A stretch of DNA of 64,000 nt from [Pantoea] beijingensis (GCF_022647505.1 NZ_CP071409.1:1798001-1862000); one strand, 5' to 3'; shown: positions 9,785 through 19,788, counted from the first letter of the stretch. Notes: generated by a model not told the origin, from the letters alone. Numbers and translations: made by a program.

Positions 9785-10993
9785 TTATGCGGGCAATAAT
9801 TCACTGCTACGCCACCACGGGAATAGCGTCGTGGGATCATCAAACCCGTTGGCGATATTATCTGCTAAGACAGAGGATTCCTGTGCCTGACCGATGATAG
9901 AAAGAATCCGTTCCGTCGGCGGTGCCAACAGGCTATCGGTCCATTCACAGACGTATTTTGCGTATGCCCAATACTTTTCAAAAGTCGATTCCATCCACTG
10001 TCGGTCAAATACCAAATTTTGCTGCGCCACAATGGATTCAAGGTAAATATCAGCCGCTTTTGTTGCGCTATTGGCCCCTTGTCCTGTAATGGGATCATTC
10101 AGGACAGCCGCATCACCAATAGAAAGGACATGGCGACCAGACGGCAAAGTTAATACAGGCTCGCGAATAACCGGTGTGACGGAACCGATCAGTGTGGCAC
10201 GGCGATCGGTGAGCTCTGCCGCGACCATTCTGTCAGATTCTGCTGGTAAATATTGGGTCAGAAGTTTCTTGGTCAGAATTAAATGTTCGTCTGGTGTTTT
10301 AATATTTTCCCAACAGTCAAAAGCACCGCCGGGTATCCCCTCAAAAAATGAAATATGGCAGGGGCCGCTGAAGGTTACGGCCGGCATTGAGAAATACTCG
10401 CCAATGCCGGGTAAAATATTGCAAGTGACATATTCATGCTCTGATATTTTTTTCACGCCATGAACATAGCATAGGGATAAAATACGTTGGGGAATAACAT
10501 GATGACTTACTGATTCATTAACGGTTAATTTTTTACTTATTTCACCTTTACCGGTAGCGAGAATAACAAGATCGTGTTTTTCAGCTAATTTCTCCAACAG
10601 AGGGATGTCTGCTTTGACTATTTTTAACTGACCTCCACGCTGAGTAAAAATATCCATCAGTGAAGATAATTTCATGCGTTGATCTACAGATTGCCCGGGT
10701 TGTTTTAATTTTCCGAGCCAGTGAACTAATTTTTCATGGCTGTTCTCAGGGTTAATTATATTTAACTCAATCCCTGCAACATCCGCTGGATAATCATGCC
10801 ATGTTTGTTTAATAATTCGATCTTCTGTTGCTATTGCTGAACTAAATAGGCACTGACTGGATAAAACGCTACCGTTTCGTATTTGTTCCTGGCTACGATC
10901 GCTAACCAATGTAACCTGGAAATTTTTTTCTAACAGTCCAAGCGCTAAAATTAAGCCGGACTGACCGCTACCGATAATTGCAATTTTCTTCAT
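9785..10993 (-). CDS. FAD-dependent monooxygenase, styrene/indole monooxygenase (StyA) family
   Basis: 402 aa. The N-terminal Rossmann motif [19 protein letters not shown] binds FAD. A second FAD motif near the C-terminus, [20 protein letters not shown], and the [14 protein letters not shown] stretch match the layout of StyA, the epoxidase half of two-component styrene/indole monooxygenases. Such enzymes need a separate flavin reductase (StyB), and none is next to it. ATG 10993 is preferred to the upstream open frame (11077) because GAGAG lies close upstream and the protein then begins [10 protein letters not shown]. The gene looks richer in A and T than its neighbours and is absent from this position in E. 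coli, which suggests later gain. The natural substrate is unknown; indole is a reasonable guess. Confidence 0.8.
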   Translation of the reverse strand: MKKIAIIGSGQSGLILALGLLEKNFQVTLVSDRSQEQIRNGSVLSSQCLFSSAIATEDRIIKQTWHDYPADVAGIELNIINPENSHEKLVHWLGKLKQPGQSVDQRMKLSSLMDIFTQRGGQLKIVKADIPLLEKLAEKHDLVILATGKGEISKKLTVNESVSHHVIPQRILSLCYVHGVKKISEHEYVTCNILPGIGEYFSMPAVTFSGPCHISFFEGIPGGAFDCWENIKTPDEHLILTKKLLTQYLPAESDRMVAAELTDRRATLIGSVTPVIREPVLTLPSGRHVLSIGDAAVLNDPITGQGANSATKAADIYLESIVAQQNLVFDRQWMESTFEKYWAYAKYVCEWTDSLLAPPTERILSIIGQAQESSVLADNIANGFDDPTTLFPWWRSSELLPA

Positions 10994-11472
10994 CTTTTCT
11001 CTCATTCGACTAACATTCCGGAGAAATGGTCCATTCCGCATTTTTTTTGCCAAAACCAACGTTAACGTTGATAACATACTCTTCCTGTCGTTGGCAAACC
11101 GCGCGTCACATCCTCAATCCTACATTTTGTTAGGGAATGTTTAACCAATAGGATAGCGCTGAGAGCAGTGAGAAATACCTGTCTGAATGTGTAAGTCAAT
11201 TTAATCTGTTACCGCTTCTCCTCGCCAAACAATATATTTTCCGGAGAATAGAATGAATATCATAAGTCCTTGCTGATGGTTGTTGCACATAGCAGTCGAG
11301 CCTGCTGGATACTTATGACAGTAACGAAGAAAATCGAAATGTCAGTGCCGAACGTTTACCACAGACGCGGCGATGACGAATTGCATCATGTTTTCCTGAC
11401 TTTTCCTCTCCTTACGCTTCTTGACGACAAGTGCCTTACTCTTTAATACGATTCTTTTTTTACGGAGGCGGC
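10994..11472. other. Intergenic, monooxygenase/yebE
   Basis: 479 bases between the divergent monooxygenase and yebE. No conserved protein, RNA or clear operator was recognised. Promoters for both genes are expected here. Confidence 0.4.
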
Positions 11473-12123
11473 ATGAGTCACTGGCTACAGCAAATTCAAT
11501 CTGTACTGGGTAACCACAACAATAAAAGCAGCGGTGAAGGCTTGGCGAAAATGCTGGCGCCTGGCGCACTGGGTGGCTTAGCGGCATTATTGGTTACCAG
11601 CAAATCCTCACGTAAATTGCTGACAAAGTATGGCAAAAATGCGCTGATCCTTGGAGGCGGTGCAGCCGCAGGCACGTTGCTATGGAATAAATATAAACAG
11701 CGGATCGGGGAAGCCCATCGCGACGAACCTCAGTTTGGTCAGCAGGTAACGCCCGTTGATGCGCGCGTTGAGCGACTAATTACTGCACTGGTGTTTGCGG
11801 CTAAAAGTGACGGGCATATTGATGCACAGGAACGGGAAGCTATTGAGCAACAGATCCATCAGTCTGACATGGGCGAAGCGGGGGAGAAAATCATCCAGCG
11901 TGCTATTGAGCAACCGCTCGATCCTCAACTATTGGCTCGCGATGTGAAAAATGAGGATGAGGCGCTGGAGCTGTTTTTCCTGAGTCACGCTGTTATTGAT
12001 GTCGACCATTTCATGGAGCGCAGCTATTTACAGGCGTTGGGTGACGCACTGAATATCCCACAGGATGTGCGTGACGGGATTGCCGAAGATATCAAACAGG
12101 AAAAACTAAAACTTACCGCGTGA
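11473..12123 (+). CDS. yebE: TerB-like inner-membrane-associated protein YebE
   Basis: 216 aa, matching E. coli YebE (DUF533) along its length. It has a glycine/alanine-rich hydrophobic segment at about residues 28-70 ([26 protein letters not shown]) and a TerB-like helical domain beyond residue 100 ([20 protein letters not shown]). The function is unknown; in E. coli it belongs to the envelope-stress (Cpx) response. The start ATG at 11473 has GGAGG six bases upstream. The frame is open further upstream, but that part is not conserved. Confidence 0.93.
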   Translation: MSHWLQQIQSVLGNHNNKSSGEGLAKMLAPGALGGLAALLVTSKSSRKLLTKYGKNALILGGGAAAGTLLWNKYKQRIGEAHRDEPQFGQQVTPVDARVERLITALVFAAKSDGHIDAQEREAIEQQIHQSDMGEAGEKIIQRAIEQPLDPQLLARDVKNEDEALELFFLSHAVIDVDHFMERSYLQALGDALNIPQDVRDGIAEDIKQEKLKLTA

Positions 12124-12126
12124 TGG

Positions 12127-12166
12127 TCATCCCGGGCTGGAAAAAGGTGCTTCTGACCCGGGATGA
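12127..12166 (+). terminator. Stem-loop after yebE
   Basis: TCATCCCGGG (12127-12136) pairs perfectly with CCCGGGATGA (12157-12166) around 20 bases. A moderately T-rich stretch follows. It starts 4 bases after the yebE stop. Confidence 0.5.
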
Positions 12167-12255
12167 TAGATGTCTTTTCTTACCCTTTATCTCTTGGCAG
12201 CTCTCGGCTGAAATGCCACCCTTACGGTATGTGCCACAACGATACTGAATAGACT

Positions 12256-14319
12256 ATGATTCCGCCAAAAGCTAAAAAAATTCCTTATTCGATGACACAG
12301 CATAGCGACACCCGCATCGATGATTATTACTGGCTGCGTGATGATCATCGTGAAGATAGCGAGGTGCTGGATTATCTGCACGCTGAGAATGATTACGCTG
12401 ATAAAGTGATGTCAACCCAGGCGGCATTGCAGGAGCGAGTGCTGAAAGAGATTATCGAGCGTATTCCACCACAGGATCATTCTGTTCCTTACGTCAAAAA
12501 CGGCTATCGCTATCAGCAACGGTATGATGCGGGAAATGAATATCCCCTCTATTTGCGTCAGTTGGCTACGGCCAGCGATACTGCATCATGGCAAACCCTG
12601 CTTGATGCCAATGAGCGTGCCGCGCACAGTGAATTTTATACCTTGGGCGCGCTGGAGATCAGCCCTGATAACCAGGTTATGGCGCTGGCGGAAGACTTTC
12701 TTTCCCGCCGACAATACGGAATTCGCTTTCGTCATCTTGTCAGTGGGAACTGGTATCCTGAAGTGCTTGAAGACGTCTCAGCCAGTGCGGCGTGGGCAAA
12801 TGACTCGCGCACGTTTTATTATGTGCGTCAGGATAAAAATACGTTGCTGCCCTGGCAAGTATGGCGGCATACGCTTGGTGAACCACAATCATCCGATGAG
12901 CTAGTCTATGAAGAGCAGGACGATGCTTTTTACGTCGGCATTTATAAAAGCCTGTCGGATCGGTTTATTTTGATTGCGCTTAATAGCAGCACAACCAGTG
13001 AAACGCTATTGCTGGATGCGGAAGTTCGGGATGCGAAACCGCAGATTTTCTGCGCACGACGTAAAGATCACGAGTACAGCGTCGAACATTACAAACAGCA
13101 TTTTTATGTCCGCTCCAATCGCGAAGGCAAAAATTTTGGGCTGTATCGCACGAATGTACTCGCGGAATCTAACTGGGAAACGCAGGTTCCCGCTCGCGAT
13201 AATATCGTACTGGAAGACTTCCAATTGTTTCGTGACTGGCTGGTACTCGAAGAGCGCCAGCATGGGCTGACCCGCATTCGTCAGTTGGCTTGGCTCGGCG
13301 GTCAAGAGATTAACATTGCATTTGATGACCCAACGTATGTGAGTTGGCTGGGTTATAATCCCAACCCCGAATCGAGCGCGCTGCGCTACGGTTATTCGTC
13401 AATGACCACGCCATCGACGTTGTTTGAGCTGAACATGGACAGTGGCGAGCGCCAGGTGCTGAAACAGGCTGAGGTCAAAGGGTTTGATGCGAATCAGTAC
13501 CGAAGTGAACGCGTGTGGGTGAGGGCGCGCGATGGCGTCGAGGTGCCCGTTTCGCTGGTTTATCATCACCAACACTATCAGCCGGGTAAAAATCCTCTGC
13601 TGATATATGGTTACGGGTCGTATGGCAGCAGCATGGACGCGAACTTTAGCGCCAGCCGGTTAAGTTTGCTGGACCGCGGATTCGTGTTTGCTCTGGCACA
13701 TATTCGCGGCGGGGGAGAGCTGGGGCAACAGTGGTACGACGACGGTCGATTGCTGAATAAAATGAACACCTTTAATGACTTCCTTGATGTTACGCACGCG
13801 TTGGTAGCACAGGGATATGGCGATGAAAAACGCGTGTATGCCATGGGGGGCAGTGCAGGTGGCCTGTTGATGGGAACTATTATCAATATGCAACCGTCCC
13901 TCTTTCATGGCGTGGTGGCTCAGGTGCCTTTTGTCGATGTTGTGACAACTATGCTTGATGAAACTATTCCGCTGACGACGGGGGAATATGATGAATGGGG
14001 CAACCCCAACGAACAGCGCTATTATGACTACATCAAACAATACAGCCCCTACGATAACGTGAGCGATCATGTTTACCCGCATATGCTGGTCAACACCGGT
14101 CTGCATGATTCCCAGGTGCAATACTGGGAGCCGGCGAAATGGGTAGCGAAACTGCGCGAGTCTAAAACCGGAGACAGCCTGTTGCTGCTGTGCACGGATA
14201 TGGACTCAGGCCATGGTGGTAAATCAGGAAGATTTAAGGCTTACGAGAGTGTTGCATTGGAATATGCTTTTTTGATCGCGCTGGCGCAGGGCACGCTAAC
14301 TGCCGAAAATGCCAGCTGA
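12256..14319 (+). CDS. ptrB: Oligopeptidase B
   Basis: Cytosolic serine peptidase of the prolyl oligopeptidase family (S9A) that cuts after Arg/Lys in short peptides. 687 aa against 686 in E. coli. An N-terminal beta-propeller (about residues 1-400) precedes the alpha/beta-hydrolase domain. The nucleophile is Ser533 in MGGSAGG, His653 in DSGHGG is the catalytic histidine, and TGLHDSQVQ lies between them and carries the acid. The stop is one base from the exoX stop on the other strand, so the two genes converge tightly. Confidence 0.97.
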   Translation: MIPPKAKKIPYSMTQHSDTRIDDYYWLRDDHREDSEVLDYLHAENDYADKVMSTQAALQERVLKEIIERIPPQDHSVPYVKNGYRYQQRYDAGNEYPLYLRQLATASDTASWQTLLDANERAAHSEFYTLGALEISPDNQVMALAEDFLSRRQYGIRFRHLVSGNWYPEVLEDVSASAAWANDSRTFYYVRQDKNTLLPWQVWRHTLGEPQSSDELVYEEQDDAFYVGIYKSLSDRFILIALNSSTTSETLLLDAEVRDAKPQIFCARRKDHEYSVEHYKQHFYVRSNREGKNFGLYRTNVLAESNWETQVPARDNIVLEDFQLFRDWLVLEERQHGLTRIRQLAWLGGQEINIAFDDPTYVSWLGYNPNPESSALRYGYSSMTTPSTLFELNMDSGERQVLKQAEVKGFDANQYRSERVWVRARDGVEVPVSLVYHHQHYQPGKNPLLIYGYGSYGSSMDANFSASRLSLLDRGFVFALAHIRGGGELGQQWYDDGRLLNKMNTFNDFLDVTHALVAQGYGDEKRVYAMGGSAGGLLMGTIINMQPSLFHGVVAQVPFVDVVTTMLDETIPLTTGEYDEWGNPNEQRYYDYIKQYSPYDNVSDHVYPHMLVNTGLHDSQVQYWEPAKWVAKLRESKTGDSLLLLCTDMDSGHGGKSGRFKAYESVALEYAFLIALAQGTLTAENAS

Positions 14320-14320
14320 T

Positions 14321-14980
14321 TCATGCTGGCAGATGGCGCAGCATTGCGGTGCGCAGTTCGGCTTTTAAATCCGGGATATTTGCCAGCATCCACTTTAAAT
14401 AGCCCGGGTCGCGCTTTGCTACCTCGGCAATTTTATGTCCGCGGTACTTACCAAACGGAAATGTCTCTGCCGAATTGCGTTGCTGCATGCGATTGGACAT
14501 CTGGATCGCGTTCCAACCTGATGTTTGCATAATACGGATCAGCAGTGATGCCGTTACATAGCAATCGAACAGCGCCCGGTGGGCATGAAGATCCGCAGGC
14601 GGAGTCACTTCTAACTGAAGGCTTTCCCGCAGTGCCTGATTGCCATATTTCCGCCCGGGCCACAGTGCTCTTGCGAGTGTCATTGTGCAAATCCACTCGC
14701 CATGCATTTCCGGCAGTATGCGACGATCGAAGCTGGCATTATGTGCAACGTAATATGCACTGCCATGATAGCGGTCAATCACTTGCTCAATGGTGGGTTT
14801 GCCTGCCACCATTGCTTCTGTTATCCGATGTACAGCCATTGCCTGGCGGCTAATAGGGCGATCGGGGCAGATTAAATCGCTCATCGGATTTACAATCTCA
14901 CCATCAATCACATCGACGGAGGCGATTTCAACAATCCCGCCTTGCAGCCCACAGGTTTCTGTATCAATTACGCGTAGCAT
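14321..14980 (-). CDS. exoX: Exodeoxyribonuclease X
   Basis: DnaQ-superfamily (DEDDh) 3'-5' exonuclease acting on single- and double-stranded DNA, with roles in mismatch repair and UV tolerance in E. coli. 219 aa. Asp6 and Glu8 (VIDTETCG), VAHNASFDRR and the HAHRALFDCY region supply the four acidic residues and the histidine. A C-terminal FPFGKYRGHKI segment matches E. coli. It is convergent with ptrB, with one base between the stops. Confidence 0.96.
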   Translation of the reverse strand: MLRVIDTETCGLQGGIVEIASVDVIDGEIVNPMSDLICPDRPISRQAMAVHRITEAMVAGKPTIEQVIDRYHGSAYYVAHNASFDRRILPEMHGEWICTMTLARALWPGRKYGNQALRESLQLEVTPPADLHAHRALFDCYVTASLLIRIMQTSGWNAIQMSNRMQQRNSAETFPFGKYRGHKIAEVAKRDPGYLKWMLANIPDLKAELRTAMLRHLPA

Positions 14981-15104
14981 GCATCACCTTCGTTACCCGC
15001 TTGCCCGAGTAGCCTGCGGGTATACCTGATCTGTCTTAACGTTTGCATCATGTTGGCTCAGAGTCCATTACCCCGCAGGGTAAATGGGAATATCCGTTCA
15101 GGCG

Positions 15105-15335
15105 TTATTTCTGTTTTGGTTCATAAGGAAGACGCGACAGGCTCAGGGATGCCTGACGGTAATGCGCCAAACGCTGCCGGAACCAGTCGCGTAAAGATTC
15201 TGGCTGCTCTCGCTCTACCATTTCAGCGATGGTTGGCATGTTATAACGCTCTTTAAATGCGACGCCAGCAGCGGCTAAATCTACGTTTATTTTGTCTTTC
15301 TCTTCTTGCGGCAGGATCGCCAGATTTTGATGCAT
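15105..15335 (-). CDS. holE: DNA polymerase III theta subunit
   Basis: Small subunit that stabilises the proofreading subunit epsilon (DnaQ) in the polymerase III core. 76 aa, the usual length, with conserved [23 protein letters not shown] and LSRLPYEPK stretches. The start ATG 15335 has AGGAGA six bases upstream; six more codons are open upstream but do not fit the family. The E. coli neighbour yobB is absent between holE and exoX. Confidence 0.95.
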   Translation of the reverse strand: MHQNLAILPQEEKDKINVDLAAAGVAFKERYNMPTIAEMVEREQPESLRDWFRQRLAHYRQASLSLSRLPYEPKQK

Positions 15336-15568
15336 TATTCTCTCCTGTGGCAACCAAAATAGCCGATGACGGCATGGACCAACCCAAGTGTCCCTGGAAC
15401 TAACCCTACATGAGCCAGGCCGTTAACCCTCAGATTATTTCGGGTATGCCACGGCTTGGCAAGCCCCGTATGCATTGATTGCCGTTATCGCCTCGACAGC
15501 GTGATAGTTGCAGAGTATTCTTCGGCCTTTGTCACAGCCTGCGGGCTGCAGCTCAAAAGGATGGCACG

Positions 15569-15940
15569 ATGCGTAAATTCAGTTTCCCCTCAAGCGCAGC
15601 GCTACTGATTACGGGCGTGGCTTTCTCCCAGACGGCAATGGCCCATGCGCACCTGAAAACACAATATCCGGCAGCCGATGCCACAATGGATGTTTCTCCG
15701 CAGGCGCTAACATTGAGTTTTACAGAAGGTATTGAACCTGCCTTCAGCGGTGTTGAGATGATGACTCACGATCGCCAGGCCGAACCCATGGCAAAAGTAG
15801 AACGAGATGCAAACAACCCTGCCCAGCTAATTGTTCCCCTCAGTCTGCCGCTAACCAGTGGAAATTATCAGGTAAACTGGCATGTATTATCGGTTGACGG
15901 TCATAAGACCAAAGGAAATTACACTTTCAGCGTGAAATAG
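15569..15940 (+). CDS. copC: Periplasmic copper-binding protein CopC/YobA
   Basis: 123 aa. A signal peptide (residues 1 to about 23, cut after AMA) is followed by a mature N-terminus HAHLKTQYPAAD. Its first histidine, with the C-terminal DGHKTKG, forms the type of Cu(II) site found in the CopC family. Start ATG 15569 follows AAAGGATGG; the open frame to 15479 is not conserved. It is the first gene of copC-copD-yebY, with a three-base gap to copD. It probably supplies copper to CopD or handles excess copper in the periplasm. Confidence 0.92.
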   Translation: MRKFSFPSSAALLITGVAFSQTAMAHAHLKTQYPAADATMDVSPQALTLSFTEGIEPAFSGVEMMTHDRQAEPMAKVERDANNPAQLIVPLSLPLTSGNYQVNWHVLSVDGHKTKGNYTFSVK

Positions 15941-15943
15941 ACT

Positions 15944-16822
15944 ATGTCACTGAGCTTACTGTTTATTCTTTGCCGCTGGTTGCATTTTACAGCACTGATT
16001 TTGCTGGTGGGTGCCGTATCTTATACTGCATTACTGGCCCCAAAATCTTTTAGGTCACATCTCATTTTACGATTGTATCCTCTGATACAGGGCACATGCG
16101 TGCTGACATTGTTTAGTGCAGGTGCGTTACTGGCAGTACAAACCGGTTTAATGAGCGGTGACTGGCACGATATCGGCGATAGTGAAACCTGGTTGGCAGT
16201 GCTGGGTACACGCTTTGGTCAGGCGTGGCAATGGCAAATATTCCTTTCAGCCGCTGCCTGCCTGGTATTTTTATATCTTAGAGTGAAGCGCCAACTGGTG
16301 TTGTTTGTGTTGGGACTGGTGCAATTGTGTGGGTTGGCATTTGTTGGGCATGCCACGATGTTAGAAGGATGGGCGGGGGCCTTACAGCGTTCAAATCATG
16401 CCATACACCTTATCTCTGCTGCATTTTGGGCTGGCGGGTTGCTGCCACTCCTGTTATTGATGCAGGAAGTGAGTAAAATCACGCTACGTGATGATGCCAT
16501 CCGTACCATGATGCGTTTTTCACGTTATGGACACCTCGCGGTAGCACTGGCTATCATCACCGGCATGGTCAATTCAATTATGATATTGGGATGGCCGCTG
16601 AGCAGTTTTGCTGCTTATAGCCAGTGGTTGGCACTAAAGATATGTCTGGTGGCGGTCATGATAATGATTGCCTTATTTAATCGTTATTGGCTGGTACCGC
16701 GATTTCAGCTGGTGGGCGAGGAAGCACACCAGCGCTTCATCCTGATGACGAAGATTGAACTGGTGATTGCTATCGCCGTCGTGTTTGTGGTTAGCGTATA
16801 CGCCACATTGCCACCCGCTTAA
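15944..16822 (+). CDS. copD: Copper transport membrane protein CopD/YebZ
   Basis: 292 aa inner-membrane protein with about eight hydrophobic segments (for example LLFILCRWLHFTALILLVGA at the N-terminus). It carries the conserved histidines of the CopD family (WLHFT, GHATMLEGW, SNHAIHL, RYGHLAVAL). Thought to act with CopC in copper uptake. It starts three bases after copC, so the two are translated together. Same length and position as E. coli yebZ. Confidence 0.93.
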   Translation: MSLSLLFILCRWLHFTALILLVGAVSYTALLAPKSFRSHLILRLYPLIQGTCVLTLFSAGALLAVQTGLMSGDWHDIGDSETWLAVLGTRFGQAWQWQIFLSAAACLVFLYLRVKRQLVLFVLGLVQLCGLAFVGHATMLEGWAGALQRSNHAIHLISAAFWAGGLLPLLLLMQEVSKITLRDDAIRTMMRFSRYGHLAVALAIITGMVNSIMILGWPLSSFAAYSQWLALKICLVAVMIMIALFNRYWLVPRFQLVGEEAHQRFILMTKIELVIAIAVVFVVSVYATLPPA

Positions 16823-16960
16823 AAAATGGTGTGTTACCGACGTGAAAACTGTTTGCAGACAGCGACGTGGAGGCAGTCATCCAGACGGTAATGTGAAGTA
16901 TAACGATATATTTTATTCTGCGCCTGAATGTTGGGTGCTTTCAGTGAGGTTAGAAACCCG

Positions 16961-17302
16961 ATGAAAAAACTGGTTTGTTTGCTGCTTTCAATGGGGATTT
17001 GCGGTAGCGCGCTGGCGTCATCTCAAATTATTACCGTGAGTCGTTTTGAAATAGGTAAAGAAAAGTGGCCATTTAACCGCGAAGAGGTCATGTTAACCTG
17101 TACCGAACGGCACGAGTTATTGGCGATTAACCCCAGCACGCTGGCGAAATATCCATTAAACGATTCGGCTGCGGCGTCACTGAGAGCGGGGCAGATACAA
17201 ATGCAGCCTATTAGCGTGATTCAGGCTGATGATGCGAAAAACCCCGGACAGAAAATGAGTCTTCAACCAATAATTGAGCGTGCAGCTAAGCTTTGTCATT
17301 AA
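16961..17302 (+). CDS. yebY: YebY family exported protein (DUF2511)
   Basis: 113 aa, with a signal peptide ([20 protein letters not shown], cut near residue 20). The rest matches E. coli Yeb[32 protein letters not shown] and [19 protein letters not shown]. Two cysteines (in MLTC and at KLCH) could form a disulfide. The function is not established; its linkage to copC-copD suggests a periplasmic copper-related role. Start ATG 16961 gives the signal peptide. Confidence 0.9.
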   Translation: MKKLVCLLLSMGICGSALASSQIITVSRFEIGKEKWPFNREEVMLTCTERHELLAINPSTLAKYPLNDSAAASLRAGQIQMQPISVIQADDAKNPGQKMSLQPIIERAAKLCH

Positions 17303-17600
17303 GCGTATAACAACATTTTGCGGATGCCATGGAGGGCATCCCTCCCCGTTTTTCACGCGATACATTTCAGTCTACAAATTCAGTCGTGCTATCTGTATTC
17401 GGTTGTTACATGAACCCACTCCCGGTAATTTACCGATTTTGCACTGCGCTGCAACCCGAATGATTCTGGGCATACCGCTCACCTGCTAGCGAATGTTTCG
17501 AGGGTTGGAAAGGTTGTATTGAGATTTCTGCCATCCCGATCACAGAGTACACTTCTTTCTTTCTGACACAGCCTCTTAGCTGGAAATTCCATCCGTTTTG
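17303..17600. other. Intergenic yebY/sdsR
   Basis: Starts with a weak terminator-like hairpin (GGATGCC/GGCATCC, 17322-17341, then CTCCCCGTTTTT) for the yebY transcript. A small perfect inverted repeat CGGTAATTTACCG is also visible near 17424-17436. No gene is recognised. Confidence 0.45.
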
Positions 17601-17601
17601 T

Positions 17602-17608
17602 CTACCCT
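17602..17608 (+). promoter_or_regulatory. sdsR: -10 element of sdsR (sigma-S type)
   Basis: CTACCCT eight bases before the predicted SdsR 5' end resembles the CTAYACT -10 preferred by RpoS. Confidence 0.55.
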
Positions 17609-17615
17609 TTAAAGG

Positions 17616-17717
17616 GCATGGCGACCTCGCCTGCATTAATGCCAACTTTTAGCGCACGGCTCTACCAAGAGCCATTCCCCTGGACCGAATACAGGAATCG
17701 TATTCGGTCTTTTTTTT
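17616..17717 (+). ncRNA. sdsR: SdsR (RyeB) small RNA
   Basis: The sequence follows the E. coli/Salmonella SdsR RNA closely: GGCGA near the 5' end, CCTGCATTAATGCCAAC, TTTTAGCGCACGGCTCT and AAGAGCCATT. It ends with the terminator ACCGAATAC/GTATTCGGT and eight Ts. SdsR is a sigma-S dependent, Hfq-binding RNA that represses targets such as mutS, ompD and tolC. CTACCCT at 17602-17608 is placed like the sigma-S -10 box. The position next to yebY is the same as in E. coli. The 5' end is set by homology and may be off by one or two bases. An antisense RyeA transcript is not annotated because the sequence alone does not prove it. Confidence 0.95.
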
Positions 17718-18024
17718 ACCCCCCCTTTCAGGTTTGAAAAGCAGTAAAGTTATTCAATCTCAATCAGTTAACGGAGTTTTTTTGCCCTGCATTACTCAGT
17801 CAGATTCTGTGTCGCCACTTTTTCGCGCCATGAACGTCAGTGGATCGCAAAAAATAGCCCCCGCTTTGATGGTGAAGATGGGAGTGTCGGTCGCTTTTTA
17901 GCATACCGGATATTCATTGGTTGGACTTAAACAGGCAGGGTAATAAAAACATTCCCAGGTTTTGCTAATCATTAAATTTTGTTAATCTATTTACTCTGTT
18001 ACTTCATGGGATTAGGGATTAAAA
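17718..18024. other. Intergenic sdsR/DUF6232 gene
   Basis: 307 bases. In E. coli this position leads into pphA and antisense ryeA starts downstream of sdsR. No pphA remnant could be shown. On the minus strand TTAACT and TTTACT spaced by 17 (about 17743-17771) could be a ryeA promoter, unproven. Confidence 0.35.
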
Positions 18025-18399
18025 ATGGAAGAAGTTGAGTTTTTTAATGATGGTAAAGTCAGTGTTTCAAGCGCACGATTTCGTGTTGGTGCCAGCACAT
18101 ATGCAATGCAAGGGGTGACATCTGTAAAAAGGGGGCAAAAAGATGCTAATAAATTACCTGCGATACTCATGGTCGCAATTGGCCTGTTTATGCTAATAGG
18201 GGTTGAGCATTTTGGACCTAAATCCTTAGGTGTGCTTTTAATTGTAATAGGCGTTGTATTGTTTAAGAAATTAAAACCCGAATTCAGTGTTTATTTAAAT
18301 AGTGCGTCGGGGGAAAGCCAGGCTCTGCAAAGTAAAGATAAAGGCTATATAGATAAGGTTATCGAAGCGCTAAATCAGTCTATCGTTCATAGAGGCTAA
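18025..18399 (+). CDS. Small membrane protein, DUF6232-like
   Basis: 124 aa. Residues 1-40 are polar and beta-rich (FNDGKVSVSSARFRVGASTY). Two adjacent hydrophobic segments (about residues 44-62 ILMVAIGLFMLIGV and 68-82 LGVLLIVIGVVLF) are followed by a charged C-terminal tail. This layout fits the DUF6232 group of bacterial membrane proteins, but I recognise it by pattern only. The function is unknown. ATG 18025 follows TAGGGATTAAAA. It is AT-rich relative to the core genes nearby and lies in the accessory interval after sdsR. Confidence 0.75.
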   Translation: MEEVEFFNDGKVSVSSARFRVGASTYAMQGVTSVKRGQKDANKLPAILMVAIGLFMLIGVEHFGPKSLGVLLIVIGVVLFKKLKPEFSVYLNSASGESQALQSKDKGYIDKVIEALNQSIVHRG

Positions 18400-18426
18400 C
18401 GATAAGTTATTGCCAGGTCACATCGG

Positions 18427-18449
18427 CACCACCTCTTAGAGAGGTGGTG
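18427..18449. terminator. Hairpin after the DUF6232-like gene
   Basis: CACCACCTCT and AGAGGTGGTG form a perfect 10-base-pair stem with a three-base loop, 27 bases after the stop. There is no T run, so it may act as a Rho-dependent or 3'-protecting structure. Confidence 0.5.
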
Positions 18450-18840
18450 ATTAATGTCGAATAGCCTGAAAAATACGCGAGGAATATTCCTGTCTACGCA
18501 TGGGCAAGAAAACAGCGACTAAATGATCGTTGGTGGCATCGGCACTTATCCTGATGGTATAGAGCATACACGGGCTGGCTATTTTTTTTAAAGCGCCCAT
18601 CTCAGGCATTATGACAGCGTCAATAAAATACTGCGGGTTGAATGACGTTAACGCATACGCGGGGTTAATAGCAACGAAGCAAAAAACCAGCGGGTCTATC
18701 GTGTAACGTCGTGGAGGCGGGGAAGTTAAACGAATCCGCAACGTTATGAGGAAAAATTCTGCCTGTAAAGTGTTATTACCATGCTGTTTAAGTTCGATCT
18801 GTTGAAATGAGCGGAATATTCAAAATACGGTGATCGCATT
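18450..18840. other. Intergenic before virK-like gene
   Basis: About 390 bases. A minus-strand frame of 96 codons (18741-18451, TTG start) is open but matches nothing I know and has no clear ribosome site. It could be a decayed or unknown gene. The promoter of the virK-like gene must lie at the right end. Confidence 0.3.
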
Positions 18841-19788
18841 ATGTCACAGCTCATTTTATCACGGACGTCATCTACACCTGAAACTGGCTATCAACTACTT
18901 TCGGCTTTAGTGAAGGGTGATATCAAACCTGGTCATTCATGGAACCGAGCCGGATACCGTACTAAGTATTTACTACGAACCTTGACAATGCCCATGCTCA
19001 GCATGCAATTGTTAAATAATCTGGCTGCGACTCCGCATTTATCCCGTATTTTGCGGGTGCAACCCGCGCTGCCACTTAAGATGCATCGCCCCTATCTGGC
19101 AGCCACGTTAACGACTCAGCAAGTGGTCGATGCACTCAGTCAACATTATCACTACCTTGCGGCGGATTGCCCTTCAGCCATGTACGATGCCTGTCTTTCT
19201 GCCAGTGGTTTTACGCTGGTACGGATCGCTGGCAAAAACGATGAAAGTTATGTCATCAAAATGCGTTCAATGGACAAGTTAAACAAAGAAGGCGAGGTTT
19301 CACTGCTGTTTGAGACAGAAGATGGCACCATGCTGGGCTCCACTACTTTTTCTATATTTCAATTCAGACAGCGAAAAACACTGTTTATTGGTGGTATGCA
19401 GGGAGCAAAACAGGAAACACCCCATCAGGCTATTCAGCAGGCAACAAAAGGTTGCCAGGGACTCTTTCCTAAGCGCTTACTGATTGAAGCGATTTGCCGG
19501 CTTGCTCTGAGAATGAAAGTTGAACAAATTATTGCCGTCGGTAATAGCACCCATATTTATCAAAACTGGCGTTACCACTACAAGAAAAAGGATCAGTTGT
19601 TTGCTGATTATGATGCATTTTGGCAATCACTGGATGGTGAACGGATCGATGGCGATTATTTTCGTTTGCCTGATCATATTACCCGTAAAGACCTGGAAGA
19701 GATTGCCAGTAAAAAACGAGCGGAGTATCGCCGTCGCTATTTGCTGCTGGACAGACTTGAGGACGAGATAGATAACCACTTCAGTTAA
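18841..19788 (+). CDS. VirK/YbjX family protein (DUF535)
   Basis: 315 aa, of the DUF535 family that includes Shigella VirK and E. coli YbjX/Salmonella virK. Family features seen: LKMHRPYLAATLTTQQVVDALSQHY-type N-terminal region, LLFETEDGTMLGSTTFS, LFIGGMQGA, PKRLLIEAICRLA and a C-terminal RRRYLLLDRLEDEI helix. Members are linked to envelope change, virulence and antimicrobial peptide resistance, often under PhoP control. No proper PhoP box is seen: TGTTTA at 18785 and TGTTGA at 18800 are spaced wrongly. The biochemical function is unknown. Confidence 0.9.
   Translation: MSQLILSRTSSTPETGYQLLSALVKGDIKPGHSWNRAGYRTKYLLRTLTMPMLSMQLLNNLAATPHLSRILRVQPALPLKMHRPYLAATLTTQQVVDALSQHYHYLAADCPSAMYDACLSASGFTLVRIAGKNDESYVIKMRSMDKLNKEGEVSLLFETEDGTMLGSTTFSIFQFRQRKTLFIGGMQGAKQETPHQAIQQATKGCQGLFPKRLLIEAICRLALRMKVEQIIAVGNSTHIYQNWRYHYKKKDQLFADYDAFWQSLDGERIDGDYFRLPDHITRKDLEEIASKKRAEYRRRYLLLDRLEDEIDNHFS

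Noticed and set aside
11342..11587. 81-codon minus-strand frame overlapping the yebE start
   Set aside because: It overlaps the conserved yebE start and has no homologue or ribosome site that I can support.
17718..17940. pphA remnant downstream of sdsR
   Set aside because: A frame with HERQWIAKNSPRFDGEDG was considered, but it shows none of the phosphatase motifs (GDIHG, GDVIDRG, GNHE).
18785..18805. PhoP box before the virK-like gene
   Set aside because: TGTTTA and TGTTGA are present but 15 bases apart start to start instead of 11.
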